Shown here piece after piece: positions 44,797-52,815 of a DNA stretch of 64,000 nt (the stretch's first letter is position 1; every line of letters begins with the position of its first letter). The position numbers and the translations under genes are program-made. Source of the DNA: Dyadobacter koreensis (GTDB lineage: Bacteria > Bacteroidota > Bacteroidia > Cytophagales > Spirosomataceae); assembly GCF_900108855.1 (NCBI RefSeq), contig NZ_FNXY01000008.1, positions 47,603 through 111,602 on the forward strand, given 5' to 3'. The notes beneath the pieces were generated by a model. It had not been told where the DNA came from. It ran no database searches and saw nothing but the letters and a program-made list of their open reading frames with translations.

Positions 44797-45481
44797 AATA
44801 CCGCACAGAAAAGATCCAAGTACCGACACCAAAAAGTATCATTGAGATACTTTCGAAAATATAAGGGATATGCTGTAGAAAACCTATATCGATTTTATTA
44901 TTCCATTTTTCAGTATAACTCAAAATTGGGGCAATAAAAAGGGTGGTGGAATAATACAACAATAAACCTGAACATACCCAAAAGAAAGGGAACGTCAATA
45001 TGTTAGGGATTTTGAGCGCCTGAATTGTTTGGTGAAAAAACAAAAGTACCCAAAAAAGCATTAAAAGGCTTTCCAGAGTGGTTGCATAAAGTACCATACG
45101 ATGATTATGCAAATCTGAAAGTAATGGATTAACGTGCAAAAAATCCCAAATAAAAAATAATATGAACAGACCTACGGATATCAAGATGCCAGTTTTAAAA
45201 ATCTTCATATCCATTTTATAATAGAACATACCACTTAAAAGCGTGTAACGAATGGGGACGCCGATATTGTAGTATAAAATATTATTTACTCTTATGGATG
45301 CGTAATGAAACATTACCAGGTCAATGCATAATTTTAAAATTAGATAGACGAAAAGCAGCTTAAATGCTGGGTCAATAAAGGCTCGTCTATACCATATCAC
45401 TACTATTGGGATAATGGTGATGAAAACGGAAACACTTGCGATTGGCTGTCTTTGACAGAAAGATAAATAACCCTCAAACAT
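44783..45481 (-). CDS. Multi-pass membrane protein of unknown function, likely sensor partner of the kinase
   Basis: 232 residues with about seven hydrophobic helices and short loops (for example IASVSVFITIIPIVVIWY, ILISVGLFILFFIWDF, LLLYYSTTLFIAPIL). No motif from a known transporter or receptor family. It overlaps the histidine kinase by 14 bases, so the two are translationally coupled, and a small Cys-tailed protein precedes it by 24 bases. Comparable 7TM-kinase pairs in Bacteroidota suggest a signal-receiving membrane module; the ligand is unknown. Confidence 0.85.
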   Translation of the reverse strand: MFEGYLSFCQRQPIASVSVFITIIPIVVIWYRRAFIDPAFKLLFVYLILKLCIDLVMFHYASIRVNNILYYNIGVPIRYTLLSGMFYYKMDMKIFKTGILISVGLFILFFIWDFLHVNPLLSDLHNHRMVLYATTLESLLMLFWVLLFFHQTIQALKIPNILTFPFFWVCSGLLLYYSTTLFIAPILSYTEKWNNKIDIGFLQHIPYIFESISMILFGVGTWIFSVRYYARK

Positions 45482-45505
45482 TCACGTTTCGATTAATAAT
45501 AATAT

Positions 45506-45892
45506 CTAGCAATGAGAAGGGCAGGTCGGACCTCCCGCCATCGCATCGTCGTCGGCAGGCATATCTTTATGCCCCATTCCTTTGGTAATATCTCTGCCAT
45601 TAGCATCAACGGGCACGATTACGAGCCTTGACGTCGGTTTGCCTTTTCCGAATACAGGCTCAGGGCCCTCATGGTCTTCGTCCTGTGCCCCATAATATAC
45701 CCGAAAGCCTACACAGTTATCACCAAGCGGCTCAATTAATTTTTTAAAAGTATTAATTCCGAAAAATTCAGCTTTGATATAATTTTCTCCTCGCTCATAA
45801 ATTGATTTCTCCTTTGCCTGATGCGGTTCCATCAACGCTTTTGCCGCAAGTGAGGAAATAAGTCTGCCTTCATTACCTGTAAACTTTGCCAT
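45506..45892 (-). CDS. Small conserved protein with C-terminal double-cysteine tail
   Basis: 128 residues from the ATG at 45892 (MAKFTGNEGRLISSLAAKAL). No recognised family; the core includes YIKAEFFGINTFKKLIEPLGDNCVGFRVYYGAQDEDHEGPEP, followed by glycine-rich and Asp-rich segments and ending in GGPTCPSHC, a pair of cysteines that could bind metal or form a disulphide. No signal peptide. It is the first gene of the four-gene two-component operon, 24 bases before the membrane protein, suggesting a linked role. Confidence 0.75.
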   Translation of the reverse strand: MAKFTGNEGRLISSLAAKALMEPHQAKEKSIYERGENYIKAEFFGINTFKKLIEPLGDNCVGFRVYYGAQDEDHEGPEPVFGKGKPTSRLVIVPVDANGRDITKGMGHKDMPADDDAMAGGPTCPSHC

Positions 45893-45999
45893 GAGAGTGG
45901 TTGAAAAAGGGAAAGAGTTAATAAAAAAATAATAATACGTAAAATTAATCCTAAGTATATGCATTGGCAAGACAGCATAAATGATGTCAATGAATATCC

Positions 46000-46030
46000 T
46001 TAACTAATTTATTGATTATTAATTAGTTAA
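46000..46030. promoter_or_regulatory. 10-bp inverted repeat, possible operator
   Basis: TTAACTAATT (46000-46009) and AATTAGTTAA (46021-46030) are perfect complements around 11 bases. It sits between the minus-strand two-component operon (start 45892) and a plus-strand promoter-like element starting at 46036, so it could regulate either. Confidence 0.5.
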
Positions 46031-46035
46031 ACTCA

Positions 46036-46068
46036 TTTGTTTAAATAAAACACGTAAATCTACGTATG
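46036..46068 (+). promoter_or_regulatory. Promoter-like elements for the candidate RNA
   Basis: TTTG (46036-46039) and TACGTATG (46061-46068, one mismatch to TAnnTTTG) are spaced by 21 bases. They directly precede the candidate transcript ending in an orphan terminator. Confidence 0.45.
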
Positions 46069-46074
46069 AGAACG

Positions 46075-46260
46075 GGGGATATTACCACTTTGAGGAATGC
46101 AATTTACCCGATCTCAAAATCGGGGATATTCACGCTAAAATCCAATAATCTGATACTCTACCTTTATATCAGCCATGAAAGATATTTTCTCAGCATACTG
46201 TTAGGTTTAGAGGTTAGGTTTAGTATCAAAATCCGGGATGAATATTCATCCCGGATTTTT
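46075..46260 (+). ncRNA. Candidate small RNA with orphan intrinsic terminator
   Basis: A transcript of about 185 bases is proposed from promoter-like elements at 46036-46068 to the terminator at 46228-46259, a perfect 32-base palindrome (AAAATCCGGGATGAAT and its complement) followed by a T. No gene on either strand lies immediately upstream of this terminator. Within the span are a CCCGAT/ATCGGG hairpin (46107-46124) and a direct repeat GTTAGGTTTAG (46200-46210 and 46213-46223). The 69-residue ORF across it (46066-46275) has no protein-like features and ends past the terminator. Confidence 0.45.
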
Positions 46261-46447
46261 CGTTTTGCATTATAGCAATAATCTTCATGACTGAAAGTAT
46301 AATTACTGGACAATTCTAAGATTAAGCTTGGTTGTGTTGCAATGTTTTAAAATCATGTAAATTATCTATTGACTTGTATTTCAATATTTTATAGTTTTAT
46401 TTCTATTGAGTAGTATCAGTTCTATTATGTAAATAAACCTGTATTCT

Positions 46448-46864
46448 ATGAAAAATATTTCTTCGAAATTCTTATCGTTGTTTTGCTTCCTTAGTTTCTT
46501 TTTCTTTTGTCCTGTTGCTTTTGCCCAGATTTCTGATCAGAGAAACGATGCCGCATTTTATTCGGATTTCTATGTCATGCAGGTTCGGCCGATGAAATTT
46601 CAGTTAACCTATAACTGGCCTGCTACCGACCGGGTTCTCGTGCGTATCAGCGATCACAACAGAAATTTACTTTTTATTGAAAAAGTACTTGTTTATAAAA
46701 AGTATGAGAAATTGTTTGATCTGTCCACCTTTCTGGATGGACAATACACTTTCGAATTATTGGATGGAGAGAGAAGTTTTACTCACAAATTTGACATCAC
46801 AACTGTAACAAAAAGGGAAGTTGTCGCCAGAAATGTTGGAATACTACCTGCTTCCGAGCTATAA
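46448..46864 (+). CDS. Secreted beta-sandwich protein of unknown function
   Basis: 138 residues with a signal peptide (SLFCFLSFFFFCPVAFAQ, about residues 10-27). The mature part (RPMKFQLTYNWPATDRVLVRISDHNRNLLFIEKV, then LDGQYTFELLDGERSFTHKFDI) has alternating strands like small Ig-like or T9SS-type sandwich domains, but without the usual sorting motif. No family assigned. Stands alone on the plus strand; the SelW-like gene begins 86 bases later. Confidence 0.7.
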   Translation: MKNISSKFLSLFCFLSFFFFCPVAFAQISDQRNDAAFYSDFYVMQVRPMKFQLTYNWPATDRVLVRISDHNRNLLFIEKVLVYKKYEKLFDLSTFLDGQYTFELLDGERSFTHKFDITTVTKREVVARNVGILPASEL

Positions 46865-46950
46865 TAGCTCCTATACTTTTTGGGTGCTGCTTATTAATTT
46901 ACGTCTTTCGGGAAAAAATCTGTCACTAACTTTATCAAAAAACCTGAAAG

Positions 46951-47226
46951 ATGAAACCCACGATTACGATAGAATATTGCCCTAAATGCGGCTGGTTATT
47001 ACGCTCTGCCTGGATGGCGCAGGAATTGCTAACCACTTTTGCAGATGATATACATGCTGTAACCCTGATTCCGTCCGAAGTTGCCGGCAGATATACCATC
47101 AAGCTGAATGAGTTTCTGTTGTGGGATCGTAAACGCGAAGGCCATTTCCCTGAGCCAAAGGAAATGAAACAGCGTGTTCGCGACCAGATTGCTCCGGATC
47201 GAGACTTGGGGCACAATGATCGTTAA
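46951..47226 (+). CDS. SelW/Rdx family redox protein
   Basis: 91 residues with the thioredoxin-like Rdx fold: IEYCPKCGWLLRSAWMAQELL contains the CxxC redox pair (Cys 10 and Cys 13), followed by SEVAGRYTIKLNEFLLWDRKREGHFPEPKEMKQRVRD, the signature of SelW-like proteins. The usual Sec is replaced by Cys, as in most bacterial members. They are thought to act in redox regulation; partners are unknown. Alone between two gaps. Confidence 0.88.
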   Translation: MKPTITIEYCPKCGWLLRSAWMAQELLTTFADDIHAVTLIPSEVAGRYTIKLNEFLLWDRKREGHFPEPKEMKQRVRDQIAPDRDLGHNDR

Positions 47227-47560
47227 GGTTAAAAAAACCGTATATACAATAGAATCATCTTGAAGAAAACCGGATAACGTATTTAAACCTTTACAATGTT
47301 TTTGAGTCTATAAGAAAGATAGAATATGAGGACATAATGGCATTTTGGATTTAACCGGGCTGTTATTATGTCAGTATCGGGAAAAAGGATATTGAAATTG
47401 AAATTTTTCTATATTTCCTATTTTGTTTGTAATGTACTTAAAATCAATGATTTATTTTATTTTATCGAGTTTTTTAATGCAGTTTGATTTCAAGATTGAA
47501 ATTCTGGTACAAAAGTTTTTGTTAAGTCTATAACTAAGTAAATACAAAACGCGGAACACC
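47227..47560. other. Intergenic region, 334 bases, no gene seen
   Basis: Precedes the Hsp20 gene. It contains an 8-bp inverted repeat GACATAAT/ATTATGTC (47331-47338 and 47365-47372) and AT-rich promoter-like sequence, but no clear TAnnTTTG match. Confidence 0.4.
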
Positions 47561-47965
47561 ATGGATAGCAAGATAAAAATACCACGGGAAATGTTAATGC
47601 ATATTGACTTTACGAATAGCATTAACGGAGGAATGAGCGAGCCGGTTGTACACCTCGAAAAAGGTACAGATGGCTATCAGGTTACAGTAAAAGCACCTGG
47701 TATTGATTCGCATGATCTGGAACTTGAAATTGTGAAAAATAAAATGCGGTTATATCATCTGCTACCCATATTTGCACAAAACGAAGACAGCGAAGAACAG
47801 TGGAAAACAATTCGTTTTATCAGTACGCTGACAATACCTGATGGTGTTGATGCGGATAATATCACGGCAAGATACGACGAGTCAAAACGTCAATTAGTCC
47901 TTTTTCTTCCATTCAATCACCAGCAAGATGATTTTCGCAGAAAAGTGGATATTGAGCGCTGGTAA
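47561..47965 (+). CDS. Hsp20/alpha-crystallin family protein, divergent
   Basis: 134 residues. The alpha-crystallin domain is visible in HLEKGTDGYQVTVKAPGIDSHDLELEIVKNKMRLYHLL, and ISTLTIPDGVDADNITARYDESKRQLVLFLPF, matching the beta-sandwich of small heat-shock proteins; the C-terminal IxI/V anchoring motif is not obvious. Divergent N-terminus and a loop rich in Glu suggest a specialised chaperone. A terminator follows (47992-48024); a 334-base region with no gene precedes it. Confidence 0.78.
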   Translation: MDSKIKIPREMLMHIDFTNSINGGMSEPVVHLEKGTDGYQVTVKAPGIDSHDLELEIVKNKMRLYHLLPIFAQNEDSEEQWKTIRFISTLTIPDGVDADNITARYDESKRQLVLFLPFNHQQDDFRRKVDIERW

Positions 47966-47991
47966 CCGGCTAAGGAAAAGAAATAGATTAT

Positions 47992-48024
47992 AAAATGCCT
48001 CACAGATTTTTTGTGAGGCATTTT
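47992..48024 (+). terminator. Terminator after the Hsp20 gene
   Basis: 13-bp perfect arms 47992-48004 and 48012-48024 followed by TGTT; strong intrinsic terminator. Confidence 0.88.
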
Positions 48025-48243
48025 TGTTATCCAATAATATTGCCAAAGGATGCGTTCTTTAAATAAAAAGACTGATTTTTATCAGTTTTAAGGCTTGTGA
48101 AATACCTAATGATGTGAAAAGATTGTATCCATCTAATACTTAATGTTAAGATACAATTAACCTGATTAAATGGTTAAACAAATAAATTTGGATATGTGTA
48201 TATTCGTGTAGAAAATACCTCCAAAATAATTCACTACAACGTT

Positions 48244-48582
48244 ATGAAAAAATCTAACATCTTTGCTTATATCGAACTTTCGAAGTTGGCAGAAGGTCTT
48301 CGCATTTCTGATTCTGCTGAACAGCCAAAAGATCAACTTAAATCTCAGGCAGCATATTTCAACATTATTGAGCCTAAGTATTTTTCAGAAGATCTTATGC
48401 CGGAGTGGGAAAATATTTTGGGAGCGACAAAGAGACTAGGTGCGAAGATCAATGAAGAGGGGAGAATTGTTTCAAATGCTGTGACCAATACGATTGAAAA
48501 TATGTCAGACGCCGAATGCCGTGTGCTGGTTGAGCGTGTAAATGCAGTCTACGATAAGTTAAAGAGAGAATTTGAATCCTAA
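48244..48582 (+). CDS. Hypothetical 112-residue helical protein
   Basis: Starts MKKSNIFAYIELSKLAEGL at 48244; upstream in-frame codons (to 48196) do not look conserved. Highly charged and helix-rich; contains NENSNAVTN-like Asn-rich spacing (VSNAVTNTIENMSDAECRVLVERV). No family recognised and no signal peptide. A strong terminator follows, which together with the clean start supports a real gene. Confidence 0.6.
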   Translation: MKKSNIFAYIELSKLAEGLRISDSAEQPKDQLKSQAAYFNIIEPKYFSEDLMPEWENILGATKRLGAKINEEGRIVSNAVTNTIENMSDAECRVLVERVNAVYDKLKREFES

Positions 48583-48600
48583 AAATATTAATTCAGATAT

Positions 48601-48641
48601 AATAATAAACCCTGCCGCTATTCACGGCAGGGTTTATTATT
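48601..48641. terminator. Terminator between the hypothetical gene and metG
   Basis: Perfect 17-bp arms 48601-48617 and 48625-48641 with A/T runs; serves both convergent genes. Confidence 0.9.
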
Positions 48642-48660
48642 ATATAAATCTTTCGAAGGA

Positions 48661-50733
48661 TCAGTTAACAGTTCCGCCATTCCATACATTTTTTCCTGGC
48701 TGAACAAAAGCCAGACTTCCATCTTTATCTTCTGCCATCAGAATCATTCCATGACTTTCCATACCCATCATTTTACGCGGGGCAAGATTGGCAAGATATA
48801 GTACAGCTTTACCGATAATTTCTTCCGGCTTGAAATGTTCAGAAATTCCACTTAGAACGGTACGTTGTTCGCTGCCGATATCTACTTTCAGTTTTAAAAG
48901 CTTTTTACTTTTCGGAACGCTTTCCGCCTCAACGATCGTTGCCACTCGGATATCCATTTTAGCGAAATCGTCGTATTGGATTTCTGCTTTTACAGGTGCC
49001 ACAACTTTTCCTTCCAGCTCATTTGCGCGTTTGGCATCATGCAGCTTCTGGATTTGTTTTTCAATTACATGATCTTCAATTTTTTCAAAAAGCAAGCCTG
49101 CTTCGCTGATTGGCTGTCCTGCCTCCAATAAGTCGGGTTTTCCAGCATCAAGCCAGTTTTTACTTGTCACGCCCAACTGCTTCTGAATTTTTTCAGCAGT
49201 AAAAGGAAGAACAGGTTCCGATACTATTGAAAGTGATGCAGAAATCTGTAAAGCGATATTCATGATGGTATTAACACGTTCCGGATCCGTTTTGATAACA
49301 TGCCACGGCTGCGTATCCGCAAGGTATTTATTTCCCAAACGAGCCAGGTCCATAATAAAAGTCAGAGCTTCACGGAAACGATAATTTTCCATCGCATCAC
49401 CGATCTTCGCAGGGAAAGCAGCCAGTTCATCCAAAACGGCCTGATCTGTTTCAGTCAGTTCTCCAGCGGCCGGCACTTTACTGTCGCAGAATTTTTGCGT
49501 CAGAACAACCGCACGATTGATGAAGTTTCCAAAAATTCCTACCAGTTCGCTGTTATTACGTGTCTGGAAATCTTTCCAGGTAAATTCGCTGTCCTTTGTT
49601 TCGGGAGCACTTGCAGTAAGGACATAACGCAGCACGTCTTGCTTATCGGGAAGTTCTTCCAGATATTCATGAAGCCAAACGGCCCAGTTTCTCGACGTAG
49701 AGATCTTGTCGCCCTCCAAATTCATAAACTCATTGGCAGGAACATTATCCGCCAGTACAAGATTTCCTTCCGCAATAATTGTAGCCGGAAAAATGATGCA
49801 ATGGAAAACGATATTGTCTTTTCCAATAAAATGGACAAGCTTGGTTTCTTCGGCGCCATTTTCATTTTTTTGCCACCATTTTTTCCAGCCTTCATCTGTA
49901 CCATTTTTCTGGATAAGCCAGTCTTTGGTTGCAGAAATATAACCGATCGGAGCTTCAAACCATACATAAAGAACTTTCCCTTCTGTGTTTGGAACCGGAA
50001 CAGGAATTCCCCAATCCAGATCGCGTGTCATGGCGCGCGGTTTCAAACCTTCTTTCAGCCAGGATTGACATTGTCCCAACACGTTTGTTTTCCATTCGGG
50101 ATGACTATTGACGTACTTTTCAACCTGAGGCTGCAAAGTGTCCAATGGTAAAAACCAGTTTGTCGTCGGGCGCATTACAGGTTTTGCTCCGGAAAGCATG
50201 GAGTGCGGCTCAATTAATTCGGTCGGACTTAATGCAGATCCGCAGCGCTCGCACTGGTCACCATATGCATTCGGATTTGCGCAAACCGGGCAAGTGCCCA
50301 CAATGTAACGGTCAGCTAAAAATTGTTGTGCCGTTTCGTCGTAATATTGTTCTGTGGTCTCCTCAATAAAAACACCTTTATCGTAAAGGTCCTTGAAAAT
50401 TTCCTGTGAAGTTTCGTGATGAATTTTCTTGCTGGTCCGGGAATAAATATCAAAGGAAATTCCAAGTTGCTTGAAAGATTCGTCGATCTGTGTGTAATAT
50501 TTATCTACAACCTGCTGAGGTGTAAGTCCTTCTTTTTTTGCACGAATCGTAATTGGTACACCATGTTCGTCTGTTCCGCTTATAAACGCAACATCTTTGC
50601 CGTTAGAGCGTAAATAACGAACGTAAATGTCGGCTGGGACGTAACATCCGGCAAGGTGGCCAATATGTATAGGTCCGTTGGCATAAATCAATGCTGCCGT
50701 TACGGTATAGCGTTTAGGGTCAATAATTGCCAT
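48661..50733 (-). CDS. metG: Methionyl-tRNA synthetase with C-terminal tRNA-binding domain
   Basis: 690 residues. HIGH motif in ANGPIHIGHLAGCY (about residue 17), zinc-binding CPVCANPNAYGDQCERCGS (about 148-166), the KMSKS-equivalent KISTSRNW, anticodon-binding helices, and the EMAP-II-like C-terminal domain (AKMDIRVATIVEAESVPKSKKLLKLKVD...), about residues 585-690. Both Cys pairs of the zinc knuckle are intact. The C-terminal domain allows dimerisation, as in many bacteria. It stands alone on the minus strand. Confidence 0.97.
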   Translation of the reverse strand: MAIIDPKRYTVTAALIYANGPIHIGHLAGCYVPADIYVRYLRSNGKDVAFISGTDEHGVPITIRAKKEGLTPQQVVDKYYTQIDESFKQLGISFDIYSRTSKKIHHETSQEIFKDLYDKGVFIEETTEQYYDETAQQFLADRYIVGTCPVCANPNAYGDQCERCGSALSPTELIEPHSMLSGAKPVMRPTTNWFLPLDTLQPQVEKYVNSHPEWKTNVLGQCQSWLKEGLKPRAMTRDLDWGIPVPVPNTEGKVLYVWFEAPIGYISATKDWLIQKNGTDEGWKKWWQKNENGAEETKLVHFIGKDNIVFHCIIFPATIIAEGNLVLADNVPANEFMNLEGDKISTSRNWAVWLHEYLEELPDKQDVLRYVLTASAPETKDSEFTWKDFQTRNNSELVGIFGNFINRAVVLTQKFCDSKVPAAGELTETDQAVLDELAAFPAKIGDAMENYRFREALTFIMDLARLGNKYLADTQPWHVIKTDPERVNTIMNIALQISASLSIVSEPVLPFTAEKIQKQLGVTSKNWLDAGKPDLLEAGQPISEAGLLFEKIEDHVIEKQIQKLHDAKRANELEGKVVAPVKAEIQYDDFAKMDIRVATIVEAESVPKSKKLLKLKVDIGSEQRTVLSGISEHFKPEEIIGKAVLYLANLAPRKMMGMESHGMILMAEDKDGSLAFVQPGKNVWNGGTVN

Positions 50734-50877
50734 TAATTTTAACTCTTATTTAGTTTATGCTGCAAAGTTAGTGAAAACGGTTTGCCTCTTAATATAAGTG
50801 TATATTAAGTACACAATTTAATTAACCGGCCTGTACAAAATAAAACTGTATTTGGAAATTCTAATGCTTCTCATATA

Positions 50878-50910
50878 TTTGTACAATTATAAGTAATAGT
50901 TTTACTTTTG
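50878..50910 (+). promoter_or_regulatory. Promoter of the 185-residue protein gene
   Basis: TTTG (50878-50881) and TACTTTTG (50903-50910) match the TTTG / TAnnTTTG consensus with a 21-base spacer. The expected transcription start falls near the TTG start codon at 50916, implying a leaderless or near-leaderless transcript if both calls are right. Confidence 0.55.
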
Positions 50911-50915
50911 TAACC

Positions 50916-51473
50916 TTGGGTCGAATTCTTTCCATATTACTGTGCGGGCTTTTGCTCTACAACATGATGGGCTATTCTGTGGTCTATTTGTTGGAGGAAA
51001 GGTATACCGTGAGTGCAGAGAATAGCGATTTTATTGAAAAACATTCCTACTCAAAAGACATTGTAATTAAGGTTCCGGTTTCAATTCCTTATCAGACAAG
51101 CTGGGATAATCCTGAGCCGGCTGAGGGTAAAATTGAACACGAAGGTGAATATTATCAAATGAAAACCCGTCAGCTGATCAATGACACGATGTATGTGCAT
51201 TGCGAATTTGACCAGAATGCCAGAGATCGTTTCATGACGCTTGTTTCCCATATCAATGATGAAGTTGCGGGCGACAATGCTGATTCACAGAAAAAATCAT
51301 CATCAACAATTCTAAAGAGTTTTCTCAAAGATTATATGTCATCCAGCAGGAGATATGTTTTCTATTTAATGGAATGGTCTGAACAGGCTACGAATCCTGT
51401 CGATCGTTACCATTCTTCTGCCGCACTTCAAGCTTATCTGAGCATTCCATCTCCTCCTCCTGATTTAGTTTAG
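50916..51473 (+). CDS. Membrane-anchored or secreted protein of unknown function, TTG start
   Basis: 185 residues from the TTG at 50916. The N-terminus GRILSILLCGLLLYNMMGYSVV is a signal peptide or single anchor; the rest is polar with no recognised motif (VIKVPVSIPYQTSWDNPEPAEGKIEHEGEYYQMKTRQLINDTMYVHCEF). Without TTG, the next Met is inside the hydrophobic segment, so TTG is favoured. A consensus promoter lies just ahead. First gene of the plus-strand block that includes three CMD proteins, a TonB receptor, MFS and DUF3179; a 205-base gap precedes the CMD genes. Confidence 0.65.
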   Translation: MGRILSILLCGLLLYNMMGYSVVYLLEERYTVSAENSDFIEKHSYSKDIVIKVPVSIPYQTSWDNPEPAEGKIEHEGEYYQMKTRQLINDTMYVHCEFDQNARDRFMTLVSHINDEVAGDNADSQKKSSSTILKSFLKDYMSSSRRYVFYLMEWSEQATNPVDRYHSSAALQAYLSIPSPPPDLV

Positions 51474-51640
51474 AAATTCCATTTTCCTGTTTGAAGTCTG
51501 ATGGCCATACTTTGGTGATTTTAAGAAGCCATGTATCCATTTGACAATAATTCATTCAGCTTTGGGCTGACAGGAAATATTTTGAAATTTTCAACTATTT
51601 CTAAACAAGAATGTTATCGCATTTTTCAGCGAAACTTCGA

Positions 51641-51660
51641 TCAGTCGGTTTTACGACTGA
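51641..51660 (+). promoter_or_regulatory. Hairpin just upstream of the first CMD gene
   Basis: TCAGTCG (51641-51647) and CGACTGA (51654-51660) pair perfectly around a 6-base loop, 18 bases before the ATG at 51679. It could be an operator or a small leader hairpin; no terminator tail follows. Confidence 0.45.
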
Positions 51661-51678
51661 ATAAATGGCTCATGCTTA

Positions 51679-52218
51679 ATGGCGCATATATCCTTACCGA
51701 ATGAGGAGCTTCCCGGTATTGTCGGACTTTTCAATTTTCGTCCCGAAACGGCCAAGCCGCTCGGTGCACTTGCGGATGTACTTCTCAGAGGCCCATCTTC
51801 TCTTTCAAGTGCAGATCGCGAATTGATCGCTTCCTATGTTTCTAATCTTAACAATTGTCATTTTTGCCACACTTCTCACGGTGCAGCTGCTATGGCGCAT
51901 TTGTCTTGTGATGTAAATCTGCTTGATGATATCAAACAGGATTTTATCACAATTCCTGTTTCACAGAAATTACGTACACTATTAGCAATCGCCACCAAGG
52001 TGCAAAAAGGCGGGAAAAATGTACTGGAAGAAGATATACAGACTGCGCGGGAAGCGGGGGCGAATGATGAGGAAATTCATGATACCGTACTCATTGCGGC
52101 TGCATTCTGTATGTTCAATCGATATGTTGATGGGTTAGGTACTTGGGCTCCGAAGGAAAACGATGCGTATCGCGAAATGGGTGAACGTATGGCTTTTGTA
52201 GGTTATAACCGATACTGA
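51679..52218 (+). CDS. Carboxymuconolactone decarboxylase/AhpD-like protein 1
   Basis: 179 residues of the alkylhydroperoxidase (AhpD)/CMD family. The redox motif CHFCHTSH (C-x-x-C-x3-H) follows the conserved Glu in ADRELIASYV by 12 residues, as in AhpD. A further Cys occurs in AAAFCMFNRYVDGLGTW. It opens with LPGIVGLFNFRPETAKPLGALADVLLRG, also seen in the third copy downstream. Likely a thiol-dependent peroxidase or related hydrolase. Its stop is four bases before the next CMD gene, so they are cotranslated. Confidence 0.88.
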   Translation: MAHISLPNEELPGIVGLFNFRPETAKPLGALADVLLRGPSSLSSADRELIASYVSNLNNCHFCHTSHGAAAMAHLSCDVNLLDDIKQDFITIPVSQKLRTLLAIATKVQKGGKNVLEEDIQTAREAGANDEEIHDTVLIAAAFCMFNRYVDGLGTWAPKENDAYREMGERMAFVGYNRY

Positions 52219-52221
52219 TAG

Positions 52222-52782
52222 ATGCCACATATACCTCTACCGTCACATTTGCCGGGAATTACCGGTTTGCTGGAGTATAGCCAGGATACAGCGGATCCGA
52301 TTCGTGAGCTAACCCAGATTTTATTGCGAGGCGACTCAACGCTTTCACAGGGTGAACGGGAATTGGTCGCGACCGTAGTTTCCCATAATAATGAATGCAC
52401 ATTTTGTACCACAGCACACACCGCCGCAGCTGATTTGCTTCTTGGAGAATCCGTTACCTGCGAGATGGTTAAAAAAGATATTGATGCAGCGCCGGTCAGC
52501 AGCAAGATGAAAGCGCTTTTGAAAATTGCAAAACTCGTTCAGCAAAGCGGAAAAGCGGTAACTGAAGAAGCTGTTTCGATCGCAAAAGCAGAAGGTGCAA
52601 CCGATCTTGAAATTCACGATACGGTACTGATCGCAGCGCTCTTTTGCCTGTATAACCGGTATGTAGACGGACTTGCAAGCGTGACGCCAACAAACCCGGA
52701 ATTTTATGAATATCTGGGCGAACGAATTGTCAACCATGGCTACAACCGCCTGCCACAAGGTTATGATCATCTGAAAAAATAA
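52222..52782 (+). CDS. Carboxymuconolactone decarboxylase/AhpD-like protein 2
   Basis: 186 residues, paralogue of the gene four bases upstream. Motif CTFCTTAH with the Glu in GERELVATVV; a later Cys in ALFCLYNRYVDGL. It opens LPGITGLLEYSQDTADPIRELTQILLRG, related to but more diverged than copies 1 and 3. The TonB receptor follows 33 bases later. The three copies share the EIHDTVLIAA segment, so they probably act on the same class of compound, perhaps as a hetero-oligomer. Confidence 0.88.
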   Translation: MPHIPLPSHLPGITGLLEYSQDTADPIRELTQILLRGDSTLSQGERELVATVVSHNNECTFCTTAHTAAADLLLGESVTCEMVKKDIDAAPVSSKMKALLKIAKLVQQSGKAVTEEAVSIAKAEGATDLEIHDTVLIAALFCLYNRYVDGLASVTPTNPEFYEYLGERIVNHGYNRLPQGYDHLKK

Positions 52783-52815
52783 AAATCTGATATCCAAACT
52801 GCTCACCCTGAATTT

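Noticed and set aside
46066..46275. 69-residue ORF in the candidate RNA region
   Set aside because: No protein-like features; runs through a perfect terminator palindrome. Kept as non-coding RNA candidate instead.
49300..50151. 283-residue plus-strand ORF
   Set aside because: Entirely antisense to metG; a shadow frame.
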